Assembly (NCBI RefSeq): GCF_000003815.2
Contig: NC_049993.1
Location: forward strand, 16,574,897-16,638,896
DNA from: Branchiostoma floridae
Lineage: Eukaryota; Chordata; Leptocardii; Amphioxiformes; Branchiostomatidae
Length of the DNA stretch: 64,000 nt
Direction of reading: 5' to 3'
Shown here in pieces: positions 13,050 to 24,700 of the stretch. Position 1 is the stretch's first letter; every line of letters starts with the position of its first letter. A program made the translations under genes and the position numbers. A model generated the notes under the pieces. The model did not search any database. It was not told the DNA's origin and saw only the letters and a program-made list of their open reading frames with translations.

Positions 13050-14000
13050 TTTGAGTGTAGCCTGGCTCAACCCAGGAGAAAACTTTAGTTTAGATCCCTT
13101 TAGTTTTTTTAGAAGTGATAGAAGAGCTAAGAAATCGTCCAAAAGAAATTCAGGTGTTTTAGTTATTATGTTTAAGTACAAATTCTCAAAAGGCGTGACA
13201 AAACTTTCAACAAGGCACCCAGGTTTTATTTGGTGCAAATTAGATAGAAATTTCTTTGGTCTGGAGCGTGATTTGTACGTCGAATGTGCCAATTTCTCCC
13301 CTGAAAATTTTTCATCTATGAAATGAAAAACAATCCAGTTTTTGACATTTTGCAACAAGATATTTTAAAATTCTTAAATCAAGGAGACATTTTCCTTTAG
13401 GGTGGTTTAAACCCCAGGACAGCATCCCTACAATAATCTTTCATCCAGGACGACTGTTTGAGTCATGAAATTGTAGACGTAAGAGAAGATATACAGTGTA
13501 GGTCCAGCTGTGACAAATGAGTGAACAGATAAAACAACTCTTAGACTTTTGCTCTGCAGTCAACCTCGTGATCCTAATGGACGGGTACCGGACGGTGACC
13601 TAACAGGAAAACTGACATGTCACTAATACAATGGCTTAAGCCTGGCAGACTATGATATCACGAATTCAGAATTTCTCCCCAAAGTTCAATATTTAAAAGT
13701 AAATGACCTCTCCATGTTTTGTCACCACTGCTCATTGTCATGTTCCATATCCAGAAACTACTCTCCTTATGTGAAAAAAGAAAATACCCCGGCGAATCCA
13801 TTACCAACAAAATATATATGGGACGAGGATTCTCGTGCAAAATTCACTGGATTACTACAAGCGCAATCGACATCATCCAACTTACAGAAATTTATGAATA
13901 GATCATTCTCAAATGTGCAATTCTGTTAAGGAAATTACAAATATTATTACTGATGTGGCCAATAAGTCTCTCCGAAAGATTGTTCACAGGAATGATAAGA
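13050..14000 (+). mobile_element. LINE remnant B: second endonuclease copy
   Basis: Reads GVLVIMFKYKFSKGVTK, FIWCKLDRNFFGLERDLYVE and NFSPENF near 13160-13310, then DILQQDILKFLNQGD near 13345-13390, and ANKSLRKIV near 13950. These match remnant A block for block (GGVVIMF, FEILQDDISKFCNQG, ADKSLRQIV). Stop codons and frame changes are frequent. It starts mid-domain relative to remnant A. Confidence 0.7.
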
Positions 14001-14344
14001 AAAAGAAAAGTTAACAAGTGACCGTAGGTAACATACTTTAAATACATTATATATATACATTTGAAAGTACGTACGGTCCGTAGATATGTAGCATAGGGCC
14101 AATGGTCTAAGAAATGTGATTTATATATATTTCTGGAACCCACAACTGCGTTGCAGCTGGTATATGGCTTGTTAGATGCAAAGAGGAAGAAGCATAGAAA
14201 GGTAGAAGAATTCCAGGCTTCTGTGGAAGGACTTAAGAGACCATAGGAATGGTAAAAGGCTGAAAGCAACTGTAAAAGAATTGTCTTGTTCAGATGTGGT
14301 TCGTAAGATTAGTAACCCAGTTTTGAAGTGCTGAATTTACCCTT

Positions 14345-14560
14345 GGTACCCAGGTGAGCCCTGCGTATGCACAGGCAGCCCTGGTGCAGAGATGGTCAAT
14401 ACAGAATCCACAGTTCAATATGCAGCAACCACAGTATATTATTATGCCTCAGCCACAAGTGACGTTTGGCCTCACCTAGGGGTTCTGGAAGAGGTAACAG
14501 GCATTTTTTATGAGTGTGGCAATTATACTCATTTGCTGACTGGGTGCCCGTGACGATGTT
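14345..14560 (+). mobile_element. Possible retroelement ORF1/gag remnant
   Basis: A glutamine-rich frame (about 14350-14480, containing FNMQQPQYIIMPQPQ) is followed, in a shifted frame, by CGNYTHLLTGCP, which fits a CCHC zinc knuckle whose first cysteine has mutated (FYECGNYTHLLTGCP). Such Q-rich plus zinc-knuckle proteins are typical of LINE ORF1 or gag. The assignment is tentative and rests on a short degenerate motif. Confidence 0.35.
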
Positions 14561-14725
14561 CTCAGTATTTGTGAGGTAACAGGGCAAGCGCAAAAAAAGC
14601 AGACGATTGACAAGTTTTGATTGTGCAATCCGATAAGGTCTGATGGATAAAGATTTATCACGGTACACTGTAATGATTTGAGGATTTCATGTGAGATTGC
14701 TATAAATGATAATTCGTGCTGAAGT

Positions 14726-15586
14726 GTGGAAAGCACCTTCAAGGACATCAACTCCCGCAAGGCAGCAGCTTGGAGGGCCTGTAACAAGCTCAGCAAGATA
14801 TGGAGATCAGATCTGTCAAGCAAACTGAAAGTACGTCTCTTTCTTTCAACAGTGGAGCCCGTACTCTTGTATGGCTGGGAAACATGGACTGTAACACCAA
14901 AACTGGAAAAGCAGCTAGACGGGTGCTACACAAGAATGTTGAGATGTGTGCACAATATAAACTGGGAGTAACACTGCACCAACTCGACGGGAACTATACC
15001 CGGCTTCTCCGTGCCACCTTGGATGTTGACTGGAAGAGTCACACCTCTAACACACAGCTGTACAACGGTCTGCCACGGATTACTAGAGTCATTCGCGACC
15101 GACGCCTGGCCCTTGCTGGTCATGTGATGCGTCACGACGAGATTGCCGGTAGGGTTCTTCTCTGGCGGCCCGACGAGAAGAGAAGACGTGACCGACAATC
15201 CCTGACCCTTAAGAGGGTGATTGAGGAAGATGTTGGCCTCCAAGACGGAGACCTCCTGTCTGTCATGCGCGACAGGGTCGTATGGAAGTACTTCATAGCG
15301 TCACCGGATAAGGATGAACTGAACTGAGTAACACTGCACCAACAAAGTGTTGTACGCTGGACTCCCCAAACTGACAAACACAATACGGGCGAGACGGTTG
15401 AGGCTTCCGGGGCACTGCTACAGAAATAACAAGGAAGCGGTGTCCAGCCTAGTTCTATGGAAGCCAGCTCATGGAAAAAGGAGACAGGGCAGACCACCTC
15501 TTACATACCTAGATGTGTTGAGACGGGACACTGGTCTAGAGACAGACAACATGGGGAATGCGTTGCTTGACAGAGTCTTCATATAA
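14726..15586 (+). mobile_element. LINE reverse transcriptase C-terminal fragment, interrupted
   Basis: The left part (14726-14971) encodes LFLSTVEPVLLYGWETWTV and MLRCVHNINWE, the conserved tail that follows the RT domain in many LINE clades. The right part (15330-15586) continues with VLYAGLPKLTNTIRARRLRL, HGKRRQGRPPLTYLDVL and RDTGLETDN. Between them sits a second, related fragment (14984-15325, separate entry). A TAA interrupts the frame right after NINWE. The 3' end stops next to the truncated CACTA transposase. Confidence 0.8.
14984..15325 (+). mobile_element. Nested 5'-truncated LINE insertion with 18-bp target duplication
   Basis: Encodes NYTRLLRATLDVDWKSHTSN, YNGLPRITRVIRDRRLALAG, RRDRQSLTLKRVIEEDVGL and KYFIASPDKDELN followed by TGA, a complete LINE C-terminus of a related family. 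It is flanked by the direct repeat GAGTAACACTGCACCAAC at 14966-14983 and 15326-15343, the signature of target-primed reverse transcription. It splits the host LINE exactly at this repeat, so it is younger than the host. Confidence 0.8.
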
Positions 15587-15589
15587 AGC

Positions 15590-17520
15590 TTCACGTGTGA
15601 TAACTCGAACACACAACAAGCGACAAGCTTGAACAAAATAGCACCACATCTCATAATAGCAAGTGTCTATCAGGCCCTTTAAGCAAAACAGTGAATAAAT
15701 GCAGGTCCAGTTCTTCCACTGATCGGCGGTAAATCCATTAAATCCAGAAGCTATCTTGCGTGGAATTCTTCCAACGTCATGTGGCACCTTCATACTATTT
15801 ATTCTACATTGAATTACATCAAGATCCTTCTTACTGATGACACCTAGTTCAATGAACACTTTAAACACATGCTTGGCAGTACCCAGTAACAAATTGTGCA
15901 TCGGGTCAATCACCACATATTTACAAGAATCAAAATAAGTCAAACGGAAAAGTTCCGACCATCTTGCCCCATACAGGTCTTCCATCCTTTTCCTTTCTGC
16001 CTTTGTCTTGGCTCTCCTGCCCAACTTGGCATAGCGCACATGGTCAGCATGTACGCGTGGCGTCCAGGCTGTTCTGTCAAAGCCGGAGTAGTCTGCCTTA
16101 GTTGTAAATCTTGCCCTCGTAAATGTTTTCAAACATTTACTGCACCCTATTGTTGATATAGGAATAGAAACAAGTTTAGTTACATACAACAAATACAATT
16201 TGTGTCCATAGTTCATATAATTTATAAGTAGTCGCAGTCGTGGTTTTACCAATAATGAAGTCTAGCAGATAATAACCGCAACCATTATTTATCCCGCGGC
16301 CGACCCAGCTTCTGGTTGGAGATTAATATTTACAGAGTCATCATACATTATGGCTTCAAAGTTAAGAAATTCAAAACAGTTGAACAATAGATTTACCTCT
16401 CAATGCCGAATGTCCAACGAAGCCTCCACACTTGCGGGCAGCTGGAATATCTGAAGATAGACATACAAGAGCAGCACGGTACAACTGTTCTTCCAGGTCA
16501 GAGTTATCCTGCAAGAGCACGCCCTTCCACAGGTATTGCAACTCTTCTACTAATGGCTCCAAGAATGTATTGATATTCAGTTTAGGCTCCTTAGGTCCTG
16601 GAATTATCCCTACTACAATCATGTTTTCTTCTTTAAACCGTTCTTCGCGGGGCAGATTTAACACTACAAGATACAGTACACCTACTGAGTATTCGCTATG
16701 TTTGTATGGCTGAAACCAATCACAGTTTAGCATGAAGGCCAGATTGTTAGGTTCCGCCAAGAAGGCTGTTCCGTCTACATACTGGAAATCTGACCACACT
16801 TGACCATCATAAATATCCGCCATTTCGTTTTCTTTGACATTCCTCTCTCTCCACTCTTCGCACTTGCTCATAAAGTCCGGTCTTTTCACAAAGGTTTGGA
16901 GTGTTTCTACTACACTTTTGTAACAGTAAGTCTTCTTAGGATACATGTACTCCTCGCCTTTGACAGATTTCACCTTCTTCATTAAAACTGTACCACATTT
17001 CTGTCGAAGCTCAGAACGCCTGTGTGGGTGACTATAAAACGGTACAAATTCACACTTATTGGACACTTTTGAACCATTTCTCTTAATGTGGAATGACTCC
17101 TCCATCGTGTATCTGGTGTTACATTTTGGGCACACAACGAATTTCGTGAAGTTATTTCGGTCTAGACCTACACAGTTCCTGAGAGTATACAGCGTTATAG
17201 GGATATTATGGGAAAAGTCAATGATACTCTGAACACCATAAGCATGTCCGATAGCCTGAATGAACAGTTTAAAACATAGCAACAATGAGTAGACTGCACT
17301 ATCAGAAATCTTAAATATCGTCTGCCACACTAACAAAACCATAGCTAACAGGCGCATGAACACAGTTTCCCGACGTCTCTCCTCTGGCATTTCGTTGTCC
17401 GCCACGCCTTCGCTGATTGGGGCAAACTCATCTCCTTGCAGCATTTCTTCCATCCATATTTCTGCATCTTCCTCGCCACTGTTTGCCTCCACAGCCACAC
17501 GTGGGTCTCCCTGGAAGCCA
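15590..17520 (-). mobile_element. CACTA/EnSpm (Tnp2-like) transposase, 3'-truncated
   Basis: Two exons on the minus strand: about 17520-16397 and 16146-15590, joined by a GT-AG intron with matching phase. Exon 1 holds zinc-binding cysteines (CPKCNTRYTMEESFH), IYDGQVWSDFQ, MLNCDWFQPYKHSEYSVG, NLPREERFKEENMIVVG, IPGPKEPKLNINTFLEPL and PAARKCGGFVGHSALRG. Exon 2 continues GCSKCLK and carries KYVVIDPMHNLLLGTAKHVF. These are the diagnostic blocks of Tnp2-type transposases, which cut and paste CACTA elements. The frame is open across both exons, including the DPMHNLLLGTA block. The C-terminus is lost where the oppositely oriented LINE fragment ends at 15586. An earlier 5' exon is likely, because the open frame continues to an AG near 17520 without an ATG. 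Terminal inverted repeats were not located. Confidence 0.85.
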
Positions 17521-17716
17521 AAGGGTGGTGTTATTTTAACTTCATATCTACCTGTAGTCTGACTAGTCCCCCATGATTATATTCACGCCGGTGGCAAAAT
17601 GCTTTAAAGACTTCTATAAATTATGAAATGCTAAAAAAGAAATCCATAAATCCATAGGTATCATATTTAGATTTAAGAAACATTAAGCAATTTGTTTATT
17701 TGTTTTCTTCCCATAG

Positions 17717-19354
17717 ACTGAATGCGCCGCACAACGAGACGGTAACAAGCTTCCTCATCAAAGAAATCGCTGGCACTTCAGAGTACACTCCAAACGCGAT
17801 CCGAGGTGAGCAAAATGAAAAGCGCCCTTGTAAAAAGTTGTATCCGTCTGTAATCCAGTTTACTTAAAGACAAACAAGTTTAAACAGATACCAGATACAA
17901 TAGTTTACTACACCCACAAGTGCACATAAAAGAAAAGGCTTGTATATATAATCACGTCACTTTGATTTGTCCTTTACACACACAAAGGACACAAAGCACT
18001 GAAAGGACAGGGTTGTGGTTGTTTGTAATCCGTTTTTTATGGACAATATATCTAAACATATTTTCATAATGCAAATAAATTTTTATGGACATGATTAGCA
18101 GCAACTAACTGGCTATCCATTAATGCAGAAAGCATTTAGCTTTATTTTCAATGTCTGTATCTGTTGTTCCCAGCTGCCTGTGTTTCATATTATGAGACAG
18201 TTCGTCGGCGGTATTTGCTGAGCCGTCCAGAAAATGCACAGAAGTCTGCAAAACAGAAGAGAGAGAAGTGTCTGCGTTCGCGAAGAGGAAGGGTGAGTCT
18301 AAACAGATGTTGTTTATCTAAATACATGATAACAAGCCTTGATAACAGCAAACCCTTTGATATGCATAAGTTTATTTCACACTATTAGGAGACACTCTAC
18401 AATTGCAAACTTCTAAAAGTACTCTTGAAATCAGGTCAATGGTTTACCCTTTTGGCTCCTAAATGTATTAATCGTATGATATATTCATATGAAACGTGTT
18501 TTCATTAGACTGTTGGTGCTTTGTTGTTTTTACTACTTCTTTAATATTAAAAATTATCTGCTTGAAACCCCCTTTTCTTTGACGTAAGTTGTGTTACAAC
18601 AATCTTTTCTGCATTTTGCGTTTTAATGAATTACATGAAAAGCTTGTTGGTAAGCGCGTTTGTTTTATGTACGGATATAAAGTCTTAAAATTGTAACATA
18701 ATGAATTACATGTATTGTGAAATACCACTGGTAAACGTTATTCATGACCACAATGTATCAATTGTTAAAGAAAGGCTTTCTATTTTGCTCTTTTTATCCT
18801 AGTTGCTGGACGCAAGAGCAGGTGTCATCAGGACAGAGGAGGAGAAGGCGTTGTGGACTGGGGTGGCTGCTGACTTCATGTCAGACGAGGAAGACGCCGA
18901 GGTCGACGGCATCGCTGTGTGGCTCGTGAAACCGCCATCATTCCGTGCCCCAGCGTTAACGGACTTATGTAACGCCTTGCAGACCAGACTAGATGAAGAC
19001 CCCAAGTACCGGGCCTCGCACACCCCCAGAAGAAAGGAGGAAGGAGTTTTCAGCACGAGAGATCCTCCGACCAAGTACGACCCTGAAAAGGCCAGCCGAC
19101 ACCTTGCGGGTGCACCGCCAGCCGACGCCCGTCCTCCCCGGCGCCGTACCAGCACGCCGATGTCAGACATCACAAACTGCAACCCTACGACCACGCCCGC
19201 ACCACCCAGCCGACCCAACCCAGCCACAAGCGTGCGCAGCCTGTCATTCCAAGACAGTATGGCCATGGAGGGGTTCAACGAAGCTCGCGAAGTTCAACAG
19301 AACGAACTTGATAGTTTTGACATGTTTGAGGATAGCATGTTGACTGAACTCTAG
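17717..19354 (+). CDS. Uncharacterised protein, 3' exons (possible C14orf93-like)
   Basis: Three exons with matching phases: 17717-17805, 18174-18292 and 18803-19354 (TAG), about 252 residues; 5' exons were not found. Exon 1 reads VTSFLIKEIAGTSEYTPNAI, exon 2 is a basic stretch (YETVRRRYLLSRPENAQK, then a lysine/arginine-rich tail), and exon 3 opens with LLDARAGVI, EEEKALWTGVAADFMSDEED and VWLVKPPSFR, then turns proline-rich and disordered. The pattern of a basic region followed by an acidic MSDEED motif recalls the poorly studied C14orf93 family, but I cannot confirm this from memory, and no function should be inferred. The upstream exons may lie beyond the transposon cluster, in which case CACTA and LINE copies fill one of its introns. 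Confidence 0.55.
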
Positions 19355-19884
19355 AACTGTAGTGACATGAAGAAATTGTGACGTGAAGAAAATATGATAA
19401 TGTCTGTACAAGAATGTTTCGTTTGCAAACTTGATTTTTCTGTTTTGAATCCATTTTTTTTATCCAACAGTCTTCACCTGTAAGTTACAGTCAGTCAGAT
19501 CAAACAGACCTAGAGTAAATCATAGCTTTTGTCCATAAAGATAGACAATGAGATTATTGCTAAAATGTTCCAAACCTTGGCTATTGTTATACAAGGTGAG
19601 CTGTTTGTTTAGTAAGCGAGATTCACACCTTCACAAAACCGGACCTTTCAAACAAAAGACCTACATAGACATGTGTAACAGATGTCATGTCTGCTTTCTA
19701 TGCAAATGACAACGATTGTACTCTCTGTTTCCTTTAGGTAAACAGAATACCCTTTTCTTCGACTGTTTTTATAAGACAGTTTTTCTGTTGTTGTTTTTTT
19801 AAATATATTGAATGAAGACCTTTATTGTACAGTTTGCCCAACAAGTCAAAACATATATACATATAAAAGTATCACAAATCTTGT

Positions 19885-20330
19885 CTAACACAGAAGTTCG
19901 GCTTCTTCTCGCTTCTTGGTAATGGTGAAAATATAGGACTGTATGGGTTTGGCTATGGTTGGTTTGTCAAAACGTATGAGGACTATAAACTTGTCAGTGC
20001 TACTCATGTGTCTAAAATGAGGGAATCTACTTTCTATGTAATTTAATAGAATATTTTTATCATTGGTATACATATCACAATCAACATTGAAGTGCACCTA
20101 ATCTTCTACCATGTTTGAAGTACAAAATTGGCAGACTCTTTGTTCTAGAGGAGTGCGGTTGTGCCTTCCTGATTTAATTCGCAGTTTGTGGCAACTGACT
20201 CTTAGTTTATCGATGGTAGTTCTGTGCCGAATGTTTGTAATTTTCAAATACTGATCTTCATTGTATGTGGACTTGAGTACTCTGTACGTTCGGAGTTTAT
20301 TATTGTATTTGATTTTCTTTTTTACAATTT
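19885..20330 (-). mobile_element. LINE C-terminal remnant with CCHC-type motif
   Basis: The minus strand from about 20330 reads YNNKLRTYRVLKSTYNEDQY, TIDKLRVSCHKLRIKSGRHN and TPLEQRVCQFCTSNMVED, then VHFNVDCDMY, with one in-frame TAG before VHF. The frame closes at 19885. The RVCQFC...HFNVDC spacing is the zinc-binding tail found after RT in many aquatic-animal LINEs. It is dead because of the stop and truncation. Confidence 0.7.
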
Positions 20331-20460
20331 AATAAAGCTTATGCTGATGATAAAATTCGCATTTTGAAAACAATTTCATTTGTATGTATGGAGCGTTGTT
20401 CAAGAATACTACTATCATAATGATAAAGATTTAAATGAAATTTAGGATTCTTCCGGTAGA

Positions 20461-20582
20461 TGGAAAGCAGCGGGCGGGGTAGCCGGGGCGCCTGGCCGGG
20501 GGGCGCCATGCGGGCGGCCGGGGTTGCGGGCGGCCGGGGTGGGGGTACAACGTGTGTGTGTGTGTGGGGGGGGGGGGGGGGT
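20461..20582 (+). other. G-rich block with quadruplex potential
   Basis: Contains many runs of three or more G (GGGCGGGGTAGCCGGGGCG, then several GCGGGCGGCCGGGG-type units), a short GT repeat and an 18-base G run ending near 20580. Several overlapping G-quadruplex folds are possible. It is a sharp composition shift from the AT-rich surroundings and precedes an unexplained region (20600-20980) rich in CGCATA/TATGCG-type words. Confidence 0.6.
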
Positions 20583-20986
20583 ATAGTAACATGACGTCAG
20601 TTTCCATGGTAACTAGGTGAGGGTTGTGTACATCCGGGACACAGGCAGGGCGTGGCCAAACCGCGGAACGTACTAGTAACCGCTAAAATATGCATATCCC
20701 ATTCAAACACAGCGGTGCATATCCCGAATAGACGGGCATGTGCGGAAATATTGGGAGGAATGAGCGGGCGTAAGCGGGCATGTGCGGTGGTGTGCAGGCA
20801 CTTGTGCGGGCGAATTCCGACATATGCTTGTCCCGCATACTAATAGTTGTGAATCTCCGACCCGTATGCCGGTCCGTCTACGCCAAATGGACGGACGGCA
20901 CATACGCGCATACGTCGGCATATTTGGAATATCTGGGTAAATATACCGGTGTATCCGACCCGGAAACTTGTTTTTTCGCCCAGTGC

Positions 20987-21771
20987 AGAGGACAAATGGG
21001 AGACAGAAATTAAACGATAGTAAGGTATATAGTATACAATGTCATGTACTTATAATTGGGGTAGCTTGTGTACGTGCCATATTGATCATCAACATGATTG
21101 TGGGCACTAACGGAAGAAATAAAGGAGTGGGGTTGTGTTACCACTTGCACCCTGGGGACATGTATTGACGTGAAGTTTTTTCCTTACCGGAACAAGAAGA
21201 CCAAGGAGCTTGAGAAGAAGACGAACGAACATCAGCAGACCCGGGAACTAGAGCACAAGGTCAACATTTAAAGACAGTCTAAATGTAGCATTTTCTGTAA
21301 TCAACTATTTCGGCACAATCGAAATGCCATGGAGCTTCATAGCTTACAAATGCTGGTATAAAACTGACCAGAGGACAAATGGGAGACAGAAATTAAACGA
21401 TAGTAAGGTATATAGTATACAATGTCATGTACTTATAATTGGGGTAGCTTGTGTACGTGCCATATTGATCATCAACATGATCGTGGGCATTAACGGAAGA
21501 AAGGAGTGGGGTTGTGTTACCACTTGCACCCTGGGGACATGTATTGACGTGAAGTTTTTTCCTTACCGGAACAAGAAGACCGCGCTGCCCAAACCTCCTG
21601 ACCAGCCCACAGTGACAGACGATATCCGCGTACAAGAATACACTTCTTTTGGCAGTGGCCAACATTTAAAGACAGAGTAAAGATCATATTGTTATTTGGT
21701 GATTTATATACCTTGGATTACTCAAGGTCAGGTCAAAAGAAATGGAGCTTCATAGCTTACAAATGCTGGTA
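20987..21771 (+). repeat. 383-bp tandem duplication with divergent coding-like tails
   Basis: Unit 1 is 20987-21369 and unit 2 is 21370 to about 21771. The first 215 bases of each are almost identical and both units end in GAGCTTCATAGCTTACAAAT. In between, one frame reads EWGCVTTCTLGTCIDVKFF and PYRNKKT in both copies. The tails then differ: unit 1 reads KELEKKTNEHQQTRELEHK and ends soon after, while unit 2 reads ALPKPPDQPTVTDDIR and ends at TAA 21678. Sequence around the stop is again shared (CAACATTTAAAGACAG). The layout resembles a duplicated terminal exon whose C-terminal cassette was replaced. I do not recognise the protein and found no certain splice acceptor. Confidence 0.6.
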
Positions 21772-24700
21772 TTAAAAATGTCAACAGACTTTTTTTATTT
21801 TTGTACTTTTATATCTTGACTTTGCAGTGTTAGCGAAATATTTGTATTTTATTGAACTGATACTTTTGACATCAGATGGAGTAAGCAGTGCTATATCTTT
21901 CTTTATCGGCTTTTCCATATTAAGAATATCAGAATTCGACGTTATCGCAAACTGTATGATGGGATTCGTTCTTCCTCGATAATCCGGCTTGGAGATTACG
22001 TTCTTACAGGGCCGTACTAGTATTTTGTTTGTTTTTCGGATTCGGACATTATTTTTCTATCTGGAAATTCAAATTAATGCATTTAGTCTAGTCGAATGAA
22101 CGTGTAAATAACAAACAAGCAAGAGCTTGGTTTTGGCCGTAACAGTTTGCGAGGACACTGTCTGTTGTCAGCTGGTTACTATTTTGACATACACGGTGTT
22201 TAATGATCGAAGATTAGCCTTTCAGAGACCCAATGTAATGTGGTAGGAGGGGAAAAGATCCAAGGCTTTTGCGGTTGCAAGGTGGCGCATGTTTGCAGTG
22301 CGATGAGTTTTTGCGGTAAGACAAATGCGGCGAAATTTGTTTTTCTTTGTATACATGTATGACTAATAGGATATTTGCCCGTCAGAGAGACAGGGTTAAC
22401 GGCTGACGGCAAGGAGGGTGCCAAACTTTTGACACCACTTGTTTGCTACTTTTCCTCCCACATGGTGAGGCAAGATTTGTGGATAATTCTTTGTTAATTA
22501 CGTATACACCAACTTGGTTATTTTATTTATTTTTACAATGATTGATGTTGTTATTTTGTTATAGCCTTTGACCTCTGACCCCTCCTCATTACTTACGTTC
22601 AATGAGTTTGTTACAATTTTACTTCAGTTTACTTTTAGTTCTTCTTGTGTCACACTTGTATACTTTAGTTGGCTTTATGTTATTTTATTGTTTTTGTCAT
22701 GTTGATGGAGGACTGGAGGAGTTAATGATAATCATTGTAAATTCTAATTGGAAATCCTAATAAACAAACAAACAAGAGACCTTCCAATTACCACAACACT
22801 CTCCCACTGCCTAAAACATGCCTCCCCACCATCGATGACCACAAGATGTAGTATGGTTGTACACCAGTAAACAAGATCATCTAGTAGCCTTAACATGATG
22901 AAAATATGTCTTGACAAAGGTGTCCCTCACCTGTTTTTGCCTCCCGAACATTTTTGTTTCTGTGTATAGTGAATCTCGAATAAATAAATAAATATATGTA
23001 GGTTAATATGAAGTGAACAGTTGATGAACAGATGGGACCAAGAGTTGCCGGTGACAAGTTGCATGTTAGTCTGTTATACCCCAGGCCTTCAGTAAGGTTA
23101 CACAACCGTGTTCAAACGAAACCTTGGACATGGTTTCCATCTGCTTATAACTAAGAGACTTTTCTTAGCGATTAAGCCACAAAACTTCTGTTGGTCAATT
23201 GTTTTTCACATGAACCCCACCAAGGACAGCCATACTACTACTGGATCCAGTACGAGTAATAGCAAGAGTATCGAACTTGTGTATCAATTGCTCAACTTTG
23301 TTGAAAAAAAAAACAACAGTTTTGTCAGTCAGTGGTCAGTTAGCTACAACAGTACAAAAGTCCTCATAAGGCCTGTAACACAGCAATTTTGCATAAGACA
23401 GCAACATAGGTGCTAACATTGAGAACTGAAGCAGCAACAGCGCAAGCCTTCTGTAGAAATTGTCACTTGGTGTACAACAATTACGAGTGTCCTGGGCTAG
23501 CTGAAGCGGTACACTGAAGATGTCGTGACATTATCGGTACCACGTCTACCTACAATATATGCTACGATCGAACACCGCGACTGCATGCGGGTACCCTGGC
23601 CATGGAAGTGGAACCCCTTTATTCCACTCGTTCAGCCTTCTGTGATAGACTTCTACATCCGCTGTTATATGAAGTGATGAGTGCTGATTAAAAAAAAAGT
23701 GGCTCAAACATGAACACCGACGCCAGGAGGACCAGGTTTTGCTAACTGAAAGCGCTGGCCGACATCCAAAGTCGAAGAGGTATGATGAAGCTTATGATGG
23801 AGAGAAGAGAAGTTTTAAACTTGCGTATCTATTGCTCAACTTTTTTTGAAAAAAAAAGTAGAAATTTTGTCGGTTTTTAGTGACGTTTCGACACCATGAA
23901 GGCACATACTCGTAACAGGCGAAGTCAGTTAAGCGTTTTATCATGGAGGCAACAAAAGTGTAAGAAAAAAGAAAAAATTTAGTGTTCGGTATATTATACT
24001 GCGTGTGCAGACATTTGTTCAACCTGGATGGAAAATTAGCTGGATGAAAAACTGCATTTTCTTCTTCATCTTGGCGTGGTTTTCTTCTTTGCCATTCAAC
24101 ACCAGCATAAAGTTTACAGACGAATTGAACATCAGAACGTACGGGTGCACCTGGTGCCACAGATGCCGCAGCATGGCACATCTCTATGAGGCAGAGATTG
24201 AGCTAAACAGCCGAAACAACAACACAGCGGTTATGAAACTAATCATCACCGAAGCGACCCAAAATCGAGAGTACGTCCAAAAAAGTAATAAAAAAAAAAC
24301 CTGAGCAAATAGCGACAAAGCTAAAAAAAACACTTCGAAGATCTGGAATATCTCAAATCTGTGTATGTAACAGATTTTAAGGAATGTAGGGACTCCTTGG
24401 TTGGAAAGCTCTTCAATCTATTTAACCAAACTGTCTTCATTACAAGGTACAAGGAACAGCGATTCCGGTGTATGAAGGTCCTCCAGACAGTTTCAACGTC
24501 AAAGTGGTAAAACGTAGAATGATGATAGCAGAATGACAGCAGAAAAAAAACGTAAGGGCCAATGAGTAAATAAGAGGGTGCCCTACACTTAGACCTATTT
24601 ATCGAATTGGAGGACCCGCAATAACCTCTAATACGTGTGTTGAGCTATACGGCTGGGACTTACCGCAGACAAAGTCCGAGTATGACCATACGGAGTCTGG

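Noticed and set aside
21000-21680. Calcitonin-like peptide suggested by the CVTTCTLGTC spacing
   Set aside because: No signal peptide, no amidation site and no proline at the expected C-terminus; similarity limited to a few cysteines.
24005-24304. 99-codon open frame with a hydrophobic stretch
   Set aside because: Not recognised, with poly-A-rich flanks and decayed repeat surroundings; kept only as a note in the gene-free interval.
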